A stretch of DNA of 64,000 nt, taken from NCBI RefSeq assembly GCF_034009455.1, contig NZ_CP125380.1, forward strand, positions 5,913,501-5,977,500, in the 5' to 3' direction. Under the pieces are notes generated by a model that did not search any database, was not told where the DNA came from, and saw only the letters and a list, made by a program, of their open reading frames with translations. Source of the stretch: Pseudomonas sp. P5_109 (GTDB lineage Bacteria; Pseudomonadota; Gammaproteobacteria; Pseudomonadales; Pseudomonadaceae). The stretch's first letter is position 1, and each line of letters begins with the position of its first letter. Position numbers and translations under genes: made by a program. Below are positions 47,986-56,394 of the stretch, one piece after another.

Positions 47986-49299
47986 TCAATGCGCGCCAGC
48001 GGCCGAACAGCCAGCAGTTTTCGGCATCCGCACACCGAAGTACGCCGCACTGACCACGCCCACCGTCCCCATCACCACACTGAATATCACGCAGACCCAT
48101 GGGCTCCACGGCATCAGACCGATCAACAACAGCGGTGTGATGCTCGCCCATGCGGCATAGGCAATGTTGTAGGTGAACGAGATGCCCGAAACGCGAATCC
48201 GTGCCGGAAACAGGCTGACCATCACCGATGGCACCGCGCCGACCACCCCGCAGGCCAACCCTGCCACGGAGTAGGCCAGGCCGATCCAGTCGCCGCCCGT
48301 GATCAGGCAGCTGTAAAGCACGCCGATGCCCAGCGGCAGCAGCAGGCTATAGAGCATCACCGTGCGCCAGGCGCCGATGCGGTCGACCAGCAGCCCGGCG
48401 AGCACGCAGCCGATGTTCAAGAACACGATGCCCAGTGCGCTCAGGGCGAAGGTATGGCTGGCGGTCATGCCAAAGGTTTTCTGCATCATGGTCGGGGTGA
48501 TGACCACGAACACCACCACGGCCGAGGTCAGCACACAGGTGAGGATCATCGCCGGCAAAATGGCCAGGCGATGCTCGCGCAAGACCGTGCGCAGCGGTAG
48601 CTCGCCGGCTGCCTCGCGCTGCGTCTGCATGGCCATGAACACCGGGGTTTCGCTGAGCCAGCGACGCAGCCACACGCCAATCACCCCGAACACGCCGCCG
48701 AGCAGGAACGGGTAGCGCCAGGCGTAATCGAGGATTTCCTGCGGGGTGAAGGCCTGCGCCAGGAAAGTCGCGGTCAAGGCACCGATCAGATAGCCGAAGG
48801 TCAGCCCCGCTTGCAGGAAGCCCAAGGCATAGCCGCGATGGGCGACAGGCGCATGCTCGGCGACGAAAACCCAGGCACTCGGCACTTCGCCGCCCACCGC
48901 CGCGCCCTGGAGGATGCGCAGGAGCAACAGTAGCAAGGGTGCGAAATAACCGATTTGCGCGTAGGTCGGCATGATCCCGATCAGCAGGCAGGGCAACGCC
49001 ATCATCAGGATGCTCAGGCTGAAGACTTTCTTGCGCCCCAGACGGTCGGCGAAGTGCGCCATCAGGATGCCGCCCAACGGTCGCGCCAGATAGCCGGTGA
49101 CGAAGATCCCGAAGCTTTGCAGCAGGCGCAGCCACTCGGGCATTTCCGGCGGGAAGAACAATTGACTGAGGGTCAGGGCGAAAAACACGAAGATGATGAA
49201 GTCGTAGATTTCCAGCGCCCCGCCGAGGGCAGCGAGCCCGAGGGTCTTGTAGTCCGAGCGGCTGAACGGCGCCGGGCGCGAATCGGTGTTGGCAGTCAT
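47986..49299 (-). CDS. MFS transporter, metabolite:H+ symporter type
   Basis: A 437-residue major facilitator with about 12 membrane segments. Features of the metabolite:H+ symporter group are YDFIIFVFFALTLSQLFFP, ARPLGGILMAHFADRLGRKK and the ILQGAAVGGEVPSAWVFVAE stretch. Members carry citrate, shikimate, proline/betaine or dicarboxylates; which applies here cannot be told. The start at 49299 excludes a 13-residue extension. It is divergent from the short-chain fatty acid transporter. Confidence 0.87.
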   Translation of the reverse strand: MTANTDSRPAPFSRSDYKTLGLAALGGALEIYDFIIFVFFALTLSQLFFPPEMPEWLRLLQSFGIFVTGYLARPLGGILMAHFADRLGRKKVFSLSILMMALPCLLIGIMPTYAQIGYFAPLLLLLLRILQGAAVGGEVPSAWVFVAEHAPVAHRGYALGFLQAGLTFGYLIGALTATFLAQAFTPQEILDYAWRYPFLLGGVFGVIGVWLRRWLSETPVFMAMQTQREAAGELPLRTVLREHRLAILPAMILTCVLTSAVVVFVVITPTMMQKTFGMTASHTFALSALGIVFLNIGCVLAGLLVDRIGAWRTVMLYSLLLPLGIGVLYSCLITGGDWIGLAYSVAGLACGVVGAVPSVMVSLFPARIRVSGISFTYNIAYAAWASITPLLLIGLMPWSPWVCVIFSVVMGTVGVVSAAYFGVRMPKTAGCSAAGAH

Positions 49300-49499
49300 G
49301 TAAAGAACTCTGGCACAGGCAAAAACCAAGGCGCCCATGGTCTACGCAAACGCAGCGGCGGACAACCCGTTAGACCAAAGTCCCATAGCCACAAATCAGC
49401 CCCGCAAAAAACTCGCGCTTGAATTAATGTTGGCGTCTGTCCAGAGGGGCCCGCGTTGCCCCGAAGACCACAACAAACATAAAAATCCGAGGTACTCCC

Positions 49500-50918
49500 G
49501 TGGCCGCCGATATCGAAGATAGCCGCTCCGCCCGCTTTGCCCTGCGCTGCTCAAGCTTTGCCGAACGCTGGTTCCCCGACTCCTGGGTGTTTGCTGCACT
49601 GGCAGTGATTATCGTGGCCCTGGCCACCATGGCCATGGGTGCCAAACCCACCGACGCCGCCATGGCTTTTGGTGATGGTTTCTGGAGCCTGATTCCCTTC
49701 ACCATGCAGATGGCCTTCGTGGTGATCGGTGGTTATGTGGTCGCCAGTTCGCCACCCGCCGTAAAACTGATCGACCGTCTGGCGAAAATCCCGAAAAACG
49801 GCCGCTCCGCCGTGGCCTGGGTCGCGCTGATCTCGATGGTCGCCTCGTTGCTGAACTGGGGCTTGTCCCTTGTTTTCGGCGGCCTGCTGGTGCGCGCCCT
49901 CGCCCGCCGCACCGATCTGAAAATGGACTACCGCGCCGCGGGTGCCGCCGCGTACCTCGGTCTCGGTGCCGTGTGGGCATTGGGCCTGTCGTCATCGGCT
50001 GCGCAATTGCAAGCCAACCCGGCTAGCCTGCCGCCTTCGATTCTGTCGATCACCGGGGTGATTCCGTTCACACAGACGATTTTCCTCTGGCAGTCCGGTG
50101 CCATGTTGCTGGCCTTGATCGTGATCTCGCTGATCATCGCCTATGCCACCGCACCAGGCCCGAACTCGGCGCGTGACGCCAAGGCCTGTGGTGTCGATCC
50201 GAGTTTCAACCTGCCACCCTTGCAACCACGCACCCGCCCCGGCGAATGGCTGGAACACAGCCCGCTGCTGACAATTCTGTTGGTGTTGCTGGCAGCCGGG
50301 TGGCTGTTCCACGAGTTCTCGACCAAACCGGCGATCAGTGCGATTTCCGGGCTGAACACCTACAACTTCCTGTTCATCATGCTGGGAGCCCTGTTGCACT
50401 GGCGTCCGCGCAGCTTTCTGGATGCCGTATCCCGCGCGGTGCCGACCACCACCGGCGTGTTGATCCAGTTCCCGCTGTACGGCTCGATCGCCGCCCTGAT
50501 GACCACGGTCAAAGGCGCCGATGCGCAAACCCTGGCGCACCACATCTCGACCTTTTTCGTCAGCATTGCCTCCCACGACACCTATGCCCTGCTGATGGGT
50601 GTGTACTCGGCGATCCTCGGTTTCTTCATTCCGTCCGGTGGCGGCAAGTGGATCATCGAAGCCCCATACGTGATGCAGGTGGCCAATGACCTGAACTATC
50701 ACCTGGGTTGGGCCGTGCAGATCTACAACGCCGCCGAAGCCTTGCCGAACCTGATCAACCCGTTCTACATGCTGCCATTGCTGGGCGTGCTGGGCTTGAA
50801 GGCGCGGGACCTGATCGGCTTCTCGTTCGTGCAGTTGCTGGTGCACACGCCGATAGTGCTGTTTTTGCTGTGGGCACTGGGGACAACGTTGGCCTATACC
50901 CCGCCCGTCATGCCGTAA
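49500..50918 (+). CDS. Short-chain fatty acid transporter, AtoE family
   Basis: A 472-residue inner-membrane protein with about 12 hydrophobic segments and no signal peptide. Conserved AtoE-like regions are FAERWFPDSWVFAALAVI, NWGLSLVFGGLLVRALARR, and FIPSGGGKWIIEAPYVMQ, the last being the family's most typical motif. E. coli AtoE imports acetoacetate and butyrate; no ato catabolic genes are nearby. The GTG start at 49500 has GAGG eight bases upstream. Confidence 0.9.
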   Translation: MAADIEDSRSARFALRCSSFAERWFPDSWVFAALAVIIVALATMAMGAKPTDAAMAFGDGFWSLIPFTMQMAFVVIGGYVVASSPPAVKLIDRLAKIPKNGRSAVAWVALISMVASLLNWGLSLVFGGLLVRALARRTDLKMDYRAAGAAAYLGLGAVWALGLSSSAAQLQANPASLPPSILSITGVIPFTQTIFLWQSGAMLLALIVISLIIAYATAPGPNSARDAKACGVDPSFNLPPLQPRTRPGEWLEHSPLLTILLVLLAAGWLFHEFSTKPAISAISGLNTYNFLFIMLGALLHWRPRSFLDAVSRAVPTTTGVLIQFPLYGSIAALMTTVKGADAQTLAHHISTFFVSIASHDTYALLMGVYSAILGFFIPSGGGKWIIEAPYVMQVANDLNYHLGWAVQIYNAAEALPNLINPFYMLPLLGVLGLKARDLIGFSFVQLLVHTPIVLFLLWALGTTLAYTPPVMP

Positions 50919-50997
50919 CACAAACCTGAAGAACACCATCACGTAGACAACCAGGGGCGACTCTCCAGCCCCGGCACCAGCCCCTCAAGACGATGAA

Positions 50998-51035
50998 CGG
51001 TATTTGTGCTGTCAGTTATGACAGTAGAAATACCG
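50998..51035. terminator. Long interrupted hairpin, possible terminator or operator
   Basis: CGGTATTT(gtg)CTGTCA-GTTAT-TGACAG(tag)AAATACCG, a near-symmetrical stem followed by TTGTTTTTA. It lies 80 bases after the transporter and 98 before the SET gene. Confidence 0.55.
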
Positions 51036-51132
51036 TTGTTTTTACGACAGCCTAAAGACGCCCCAATGTGCTGCAGCACTGACAGGATCGTCAGCCGACC
51101 GAAGTCGCAGCACCCTGCCGACAAGGATCGTT

Positions 51133-51654
51133 ATGAAATCTCACGCTGCTCAAGGAAGTCGCCCCCAACCGCAAGGTGTTTATCCCTTTTCGGAGCTACC
51201 CGTTCGCCTGGGGTTTCCGTCCCTGGCCGACTTCGAAATCATTGAAAACGCCAAGGGTCAGGCCACGGCCATTGCGGCCCGGAGCGAATTCGCGCGAATG
51301 ACTCGTATCTGCCGGGCGTCTGGGCATTTGCTGCCCTATCGCTGCCGGCATACACGGCAACTGGCGCCCGGTGTGCATGTTTACGACCCGCGCTTCTGCG
51401 GGCTGCTGCATCACTCTTGCGACCCGAACGTGTTTCTCGACATGAGTGATCTGTGGTTATGGGCGCTGAAAGACATTAAGAAAGGCGACGGGCTATCGAT
51501 GGACTATGCCGCCACGGAAGACAAACTGCTGCGCCAGTTCGCCTGCCGCTGCGGTTCGTACAACTGCCGGGGCTGGATCACCGGCTACGATGAACAGCCA
51601 AACGCCGACGGCCAGCTGTTTTTGCAACAGTGGCGTCGGCAAAGTTTTGGCTGA
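51133..51654 (+). CDS. SET-domain protein, putative protein-lysine methyltransferase
   Basis: A 173-residue protein with a recognisable SET core: AIAARSEFARMTRICRASG as the N-terminal part, LLHHSCDPNVFLDMSDLWLW with the knot-forming NHSCxPN-like motif, LKDIKKGDGLSMDYA, and a post-SET cysteine cluster FACRCGSYNCRGWI. The pre-SET region is absent. Bacterial SET proteins are few; the substrate here is unknown. It is convergent with the carbonic anhydrase gene, six bases apart. Confidence 0.85.
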   Translation: MKSHAAQGSRPQPQGVYPFSELPVRLGFPSLADFEIIENAKGQATAIAARSEFARMTRICRASGHLLPYRCRHTRQLAPGVHVYDPRFCGLLHHSCDPNVFLDMSDLWLWALKDIKKGDGLSMDYAATEDKLLRQFACRCGSYNCRGWITGYDEQPNADGQLFLQQWRRQSFG

Positions 51655-51660
51655 AGGGCT

Positions 51661-52305
51661 TTACAGGGGTTCGAAAGGACGCAGGCGGTACTGCGGCGGC
51701 AACTGCTCGAAACCACTGATGGTGGCATTCAGGCTCTTCCAACGGCCATCCTTGATGCCATAGATGCAGCCGTGGATCGACAGGCTCTGCCCGCGGTGCC
51801 AGGCGTTTTGCACAATGCTGGTGTGCCCGACGTTGGCCACCTGCTGGATCACGTTGAGCTCGCAGAGACGGTCGACCCGTTCTTCTTCAGTCGGCAATTT
51901 AGCAAGCTCTTCACGCTTTTCGTAATACAGGTCGCGAATCGAGCGCAGCCAGCCGTCGATCAGGCCGAACTGACGATCCTGCATCGAGGCGCGCACGCCG
52001 CCGCAGCCATAGTGGCCAGTGACGAGGATGTGTTTGACCTTGAGTACATCGACCGCGTACTGGATTACCGACAGGCAGTTGAGGTCGGTGTGCAGCACGA
52101 CGTTGGCCACATTACGGTGTACGAACAGATCACCCGGCAACATGCCGACGATCTCGTTGGCCGGTACCCGGGCATCGGAACAGCCGATCCAGAGAAATTC
52201 CGGGGTCTGTTGGCGAGCCAGCTTGGCGAAGAAGTCAGGATCTTCCTCCTTGATCGCAGCGGCCCAACGCTCGTTGTTATCAATCAGATCTTGTAATTCG
52301 TTCAT
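51661..52305 (-). CDS. can: Beta-class carbonic anhydrase
   Basis: A 214-residue zinc enzyme interconverting carbon dioxide and bicarbonate. The zinc and catalytic residues are all visible: Cys and Asp in WIGCSDARVPANEIV, His and Cys in VTGHYGCGGVRASM. Length and motifs match E. coli Can. The start at 52305 begins MNELQDLIDNNERWA, the usual N-terminus; a five-residue extension is possible. It occupies the position of PA4676. Confidence 0.96.
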   Translation of the reverse strand: MNELQDLIDNNERWAAAIKEEDPDFFAKLARQQTPEFLWIGCSDARVPANEIVGMLPGDLFVHRNVANVVLHTDLNCLSVIQYAVDVLKVKHILVTGHYGCGGVRASMQDRQFGLIDGWLRSIRDLYYEKREELAKLPTEEERVDRLCELNVIQQVANVGHTSIVQNAWHRGQSLSIHGCIYGIKDGRWKSLNATISGFEQLPPQYRLRPFEPL

Positions 52306-52409
52306 GCAATGAAGCCTCAAGAATGATGCGCAGCTTTGACTGACAACCGTCCGTCGGGGTCACGCGCGAAATGCAGATGCTCTCCTGATCCGGAACACGG
52401 GCTCCATGC

Positions 52410-52443
52410 CGGTTGAATTCTCGGTACCCACGTGGGTCAACCG
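52410..52443. promoter_or_regulatory. Nested palindrome upstream of the acidic-protein gene
   Basis: A perfect 12-base palindrome ACCCACGTGGGT (52426-52437) sits within outer arms CGGTTGA (52410-52416) and TCAACCG (52437-52443). It lies 30 bases before the start codon at 52473; operator or RNA hairpin. Confidence 0.45.
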
Positions 52444-52472
52444 TAGTAAGGCCTACAGTATGAGGAATTACC

Positions 52473-52877
52473 ATGAATGATTCACGACGTCCGTACGATG
52501 CGGTGCAACCGGAACCCGTCGATGACAACGAAGACCGCATGGGCTCGGTGCGCGAGCTGGATTTCGAAACCGAAGAACCCAGCGCCAGGATCGGTGACGA
52601 ACTGCCGGACGGCGAGCGCGAGCAACTGATGCCAGGCCAGCGCGTACGTAACGCGGGCCTGACCGGCGCCTCGACCAGCGACCATCAACCTACCGACGAC
52701 GACATGAGCCCGGAAACCCTGATCCGTGAAGATGGTGCCCGAGATGCCCGGGAAGCGGGCAATAACAGCCGCGCGGATTGGGACCTGAGCATCGTCGATG
52801 AGGACGATATTGGTGGTGGTAATGGCCTGGATGAAGAGGAACTGGCGCGGCGCGATCCTCTCGACAAAAAACATTGA
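52473..52877 (+). CDS. Small acidic, probably disordered protein
   Basis: A 134-residue protein very rich in Asp, Glu, Arg and Gly (VDDNEDRMGSVRELDFETEE; ending DEEELARRDPLDKKH). No hydrophobic core, signal peptide or known domain is visible. Similar proteins next to rimI in Pseudomonas are sometimes labelled serine kinase/phosphatase, which nothing in the sequence supports. GAGGAATTACC precedes the ATG. It corresponds in position to PA4677. Confidence 0.75.
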   Translation: MNDSRRPYDAVQPEPVDDNEDRMGSVRELDFETEEPSARIGDELPDGEREQLMPGQRVRNAGLTGASTSDHQPTDDDMSPETLIREDGARDAREAGNNSRADWDLSIVDEDDIGGGNGLDEEELARRDPLDKKH

Positions 52878-52880
52878 TCC

Positions 52881-52990
52881 TGTGGCGAGGGAGCTTGCTC
52901 CCGTTCGGCTGCGAAGCAGTCGCAAAACACTTCCCCCAATGCTCTCGGGGGGCGCTTCGTGACCCAGCGGGAGCAAGCTCCCTCGCCACA
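52881..52990. repeat. Paired palindromes of a different REP class
   Basis: TGTGGCGAGGGAGCTTGCTC at 52881 and its complement ending at 52990, in a convergent gap. The consensus differs from the GGCTTGC-type REPs elsewhere in the window. Confidence 0.8.
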
Positions 52991-53002
52991 ATGAATGATG
53001 CT

Positions 53003-53455
53003 TCAATCCACCAAAGTACAGGCCATGACCACCGCGTCTTCACGCCCGCCCACCGCCGGGTAGTAATCCCGACGCCGGCCGATCTCGTTGAAACCATACC
53101 GTTCATACAGCTTGAACGCCGCGGTATTGCTGTCGCGCACTTCCAGGAAACACTCCCGGGCGTCGGCCTTGTAGGCAATCGACATCAGATGCTCAAGCAA
53201 GGTCAGCCCCAGGCCACGGCCCTGATTTTCCGGCTTGACCGTAATGTTCAGCAGGTGCGCCTCGTCGAGGATGATCTGCACCACGCCGTGGCCGACCTGC
53301 TGCTGACCTTCGAACATCAGCCAGATCTGATACTTGCCCAGGCCATCGAGGAAAATCCCACGAGTCCAGGGGTGGCTGTAGGCCGCGTACTCGATTTTCA
53401 GTACGGTTTCCAGGTCGGCCTCGGTCATCGGGCGAAACGATACAGCGTCACTCAT
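53003..53455 (-). CDS. rimI: Ribosomal protein S18 alanine N-acetyltransferase
   Basis: A 150-residue GNAT enzyme. The acetyl-CoA loop is VKPENQGRGLGLTLLEHLM and the C-terminal CFLEVRDSNTAAFKLYERYG is characteristic of RimI. It acetylates the N-terminal alanine of S18 and likely other proteins. It overlaps the upstream psi-like gene by eight bases, the same gene pair as E. coli holD-rimI. Confidence 0.93.
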   Translation of the reverse strand: MSDAVSFRPMTEADLETVLKIEYAAYSHPWTRGIFLDGLGKYQIWLMFEGQQQVGHGVVQIILDEAHLLNITVKPENQGRGLGLTLLEHLMSIAYKADARECFLEVRDSNTAAFKLYERYGFNEIGRRRDYYPAVGGREDAVVMACTLVD

Positions 53456-54233
53456 TCGATTCTTTCCAGCGCGCCATCAGCCGACGCATGGCTTGCCAGA
53501 CATCAGCCTTACGCTGTGGCTCTTCCATTAATAATTCCAGGCCCGGCACTGCCCAGGCCGAGCCCAGGCCTTCGATCTGCAACTCGCGATTGAACGCCTC
53601 GGCATCCGCTTCGCCGGCAAATCGCACGGCGGGCAGGCCGATCAGCCACAGGCAGGCACAAGGCGTTTCTTCCATGCGCACCGAAAGAAAACCTTGCACG
53701 AAGTCGCGGGCCGCTTCCGGCCCCTGATCCATCGTGCCACGCACCAGCAACGGCCACCGCACCGGCTCACCGACGATCTGCGGGCTGTCCGGCAGACCGG
53801 CGGCGCGCAGCATGTCCTTGAGCAGCAGGTAGGCAGGATCACGGCTCTGGAAGGATTCGCCTGTGGGTAACTCCACCAGTAGCAGGCAACGCCCGGCCCG
53901 CAGCAATTGCAGGGCGAAACGCGGCGGCGGCACGACAGGCGCCTTGACCAAGACCGGCGCCTCTTCGGCCTCTTCCACCGGTTTGGCACCGGTGCGCGTA
54001 CTCGCCAGCGATGGCCGTGGCACCTCGATCTTTACCCGCTCGGTCGGTTTGACCACAGGCGCCACGGGCGTATCAGCCACGACAGCAGGCACGACAGGCG
54101 CGACCACGGCCGGTTCGGGGATCTCCAGCAGCTCGGGCCGCGACGGCGCGGCGAAGGGCAATTCGGTGCGCGGCAGCCAGTTGACCACCTGCATGGCGGC
54201 CAGATAAGCGCGACGACGGGACTCGATAAGCAA
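53448..54233 (-). CDS. holD: Probable DNA polymerase III psi subunit (cryptic pseudomonad type)
   Basis: A 261-residue protein whose ends resemble E. coli HolD: ESRRRAYLAAMQVVNWLPR at the N-terminus and ADVWQAMRRLMARW at the C-terminus. Between them lies a proline/valine/alanine-rich linker (about residues 35-105) and a globular region (PRFALQLLRAGRCLLLVELP). The linker often earns it the name TonB-like, but there is no membrane anchor. I recall that the P. aeruginosa psi subunit was found at the gene beside rimI. The start appears to be TTG (54233); ATG at 54194 would cut the N-terminal motif. Confidence 0.72.
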   Translation of the reverse strand: MLIESRRRAYLAAMQVVNWLPRTELPFAAPSRPELLEIPEPAVVAPVVPAVVADTPVAPVVKPTERVKIEVPRPSLASTRTGAKPVEEAEEAPVLVKAPVVPPPRFALQLLRAGRCLLLVELPTGESFQSRDPAYLLLKDMLRAAGLPDSPQIVGEPVRWPLLVRGTMDQGPEAARDFVQGFLSVRMEETPCACLWLIGLPAVRFAGEADAEAFNRELQIEGLGSAWAVPGLELLMEEPQRKADVWQAMRRLMARWKESNE

Positions 54234-54425
54234 AGGTCGGCCACTTGTGGATAACTAAAGTGCGCTGATTCTACCGCCGTTCGCTCAATATCGCTTGCTG
54301 TTGATCGATACCCTCGACCGATGCTCTTTATCGAAAGAATGCGACAGCCCGTCCCGAGATTGAATCGCATCGCGCCCGATGCAGTACAATCGCGGCTTTT
54401 AATCGCCAACCAGCCGGCCATTCCG

Positions 54426-55703
54426 ATGATCGAACCCAAGCGCGTCTTGCGCGCCCTCGCTGAACATTGGGCACTTCTGGAGCCACTGTGCGAGCACTTC
54501 GACCAAGGCACACTGAGCCTGAACGAACTGCGCACGCAACTGGCCGCCCAGCAACTCGACAGTACGCCGCAGGACATCACCAGCCTGCTCGATGTGTGGA
54601 TTCGCCTCGATATCCTGGTTCCCGTGGCCAAAAGCCCGAACCGTTTCGAGCTCAATGCGCAGATTCACGACTTCCTCGCCTATCTGCGCCGTGAACACCG
54701 TCTGGGCCTGTGCCTGGAGATCGAAGCCTACCTGCGCCACCTTGAGCGTCTGGCCGGCTACATCCAGGACGCGTTCGATATTCGCGATGGCAATGACCTC
54801 GCCCGCCAGTTGCGTCTGCTCGACATGCGCGTGCGTGACGTGCTGAAAAAGCTCGATAACGACGAACAGGCACTGGTGGCCGTCGCGGAACGGGCGAAAA
54901 CCAGCGACCGGCAGATTCCGTTGCGCCAGCGTTACGCTGAAGTGCTGGCGACCTGGGACGAATACGTCGAGCCGATGATTGACCTGGTGAACGCCGACGG
55001 TGCCTTCGAACAAGGCGTGCGCAAGGTCGAAACCGTCCTGCTGAAGATGCTCAGCGAGCAGCAGCGCCTTGGCCACCTGGTCGACGATGACATGCTGTTG
55101 CGTACCCACGCGCGCATCCTCGAAATGCAGACCAGCGCCCAGCTGACCCTGCGTCATGCCCGCGAATTGCTGCTGCCGCTGCGTGAAGAAGCACGCCGGC
55201 ACAACGCCGTGACCCGTGGCGCTGCGCTGGCCCTGTCGATGATCCGTCGCAAGGGCATCGACGCCGTGCCACAAGCGGCGATGCCGATGTTCACTCGCCC
55301 GCAAAGCACTTTCCTCGGCAGTGCCAGCCAGGTCGAAGCCTACGTATATGCATTGGCCCGTTTCGAGCCGAAACCGGCGCGTTTCCCCAAGGCGCACAAG
55401 ACCCACAAAGGCGAAGCACCACGCGCGCCTCGCACCGTTCGGGAAATGCTCGAACGCTGCGAAGACGCCCTGCCGATGCCGGACCTGATGACCTGGCTGC
55501 TGGAGCAGGAACCGGACGGTGCCACCGACGAATTGCTGTATTGGTTCTCACGCCTGTCGCGGGAAAAACGCTTCAAGCGCGAGCGTCTGGAACGTCGCGA
55601 ATACCATACTCACGAGCACCAGGTCAGCCTGCGCTCCTTCGCCCTGCTCTCGGTCAGCGACACCGCCGCCGAGGATTCTGCGAGCACTCCTTATGCATCT
55701 TGA
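54426..55703 (+). CDS. mksF: Condensin kleisin subunit MksF
   Basis: A 425-residue kleisin-like subunit of the MksBEF condensin, which helps organise and segregate the chromosome. N-terminal winged-helix region LRALAEHWALLEPLCEHFDQ, a long helical middle (IQDAFDIRDGNDLARQLRLL, REARRHNAVTRGAALALSM) and a C-terminal winged helix (DLMTWLLEQEPDGATDELLY). The ATG at 54426 begins the conserved part; the frame is open to 54321, so a longer form is possible. Its end overlaps mksE by 11 bases. Confidence 0.87.
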   Translation: MIEPKRVLRALAEHWALLEPLCEHFDQGTLSLNELRTQLAAQQLDSTPQDITSLLDVWIRLDILVPVAKSPNRFELNAQIHDFLAYLRREHRLGLCLEIEAYLRHLERLAGYIQDAFDIRDGNDLARQLRLLDMRVRDVLKKLDNDEQALVAVAERAKTSDRQIPLRQRYAEVLATWDEYVEPMIDLVNADGAFEQGVRKVETVLLKMLSEQQRLGHLVDDDMLLRTHARILEMQTSAQLTLRHARELLLPLREEARRHNAVTRGAALALSMIRRKGIDAVPQAAMPMFTRPQSTFLGSASQVEAYVYALARFEPKPARFPKAHKTHKGEAPRAPRTVREMLERCEDALPMPDLMTWLLEQEPDGATDELLYWFSRLSREKRFKRERLERREYHTHEHQVSLRSFALLSVSDTAAEDSASTPYAS

Positions 55704-56394
55704 TCTATCCGAACTGTCCCAGCTGGCGCCGATCTTTCGCGAGCTGTTCAAGGGTTATCACGTCAGCCGCCGCGATCCGGAGCTGTACGCACAGTTGTCG
55801 AACTTCCAGGACCAGTACCGCACGCTGTTCAAGGCCCTGGGCTTTGAACTGGTCTGCGACACCCGCGGCTTCTACTACTTCGTGCCGGACCTCGCGGCCG
55901 CAGCGGTGAACAAGACCGCCCAGCGCCTGGCGCTGTTCACCTTCATCCTCGTCGAGCACCTGGCCGACCAGGGCCGCGACCCGATCTCCGTGCTCGATGG
56001 CGGCAGCCTCGGCCGCGATGAGCTGCCGTCGTTGCTGGAAAAGTACCGCGACCTGTTCATCCAGGCCGAAGTGCAGACCCAGGACGAGCTGGAAGAAAAG
56101 ATCATGCGCCGCATGACCCAGCTCGGTTTCGCCAGCGAAGAAAACGGCATCTATCGTTTCCTGCCGCCGATGCACCGTTTCCTCGATGTGTGCCTGTCGG
56201 TGCAGCAGGACCGCGACCTGGCCGCCAGCCTGCACAGCGTCCTGCCGTTGCCAGTGCCGGTGCTGATCGACGAAGACAGCGACGAAAAACTGCTGCAGAC
56301 AGACGACCCGCTCGACCTCGCGGAGTTTGCCGATGAAAGCGAAGAAGACGCCTTGGCCCGCGCCATTGCCGAAGAACAGGAGCTCGACGCATGA
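55693..56394 (+). CDS. mksE: Condensin subunit MksE
   Basis: A 233-residue winged-helix (KITE-type) subunit that bridges the MksF kleisin and MksB. It begins MHLDLSELSQLAPIFRELFK, has TRGFYYFVPDLAAAAVNKTA near residue 57 and ends in a strongly acidic tail (DEDSDEKLLQTDDPLDLAEF). It overlaps mksF at its start and mksB by ATGA at its end, so the three are translationally coupled. Confidence 0.87.
   Translation: MHLDLSELSQLAPIFRELFKGYHVSRRDPELYAQLSNFQDQYRTLFKALGFELVCDTRGFYYFVPDLAAAAVNKTAQRLALFTFILVEHLADQGRDPISVLDGGSLGRDELPSLLEKYRDLFIQAEVQTQDELEEKIMRRMTQLGFASEENGIYRFLPPMHRFLDVCLSVQQDRDLAASLHSVLPLPVPVLIDEDSDEKLLQTDDPLDLAEFADESEEDALARAIAEEQELDA

Noticed and set aside
53448..54233. TonB energy transducer
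   Set aside because: The proline-rich stretch is internal, there is no N-terminal membrane anchor and the ends look like HolD.
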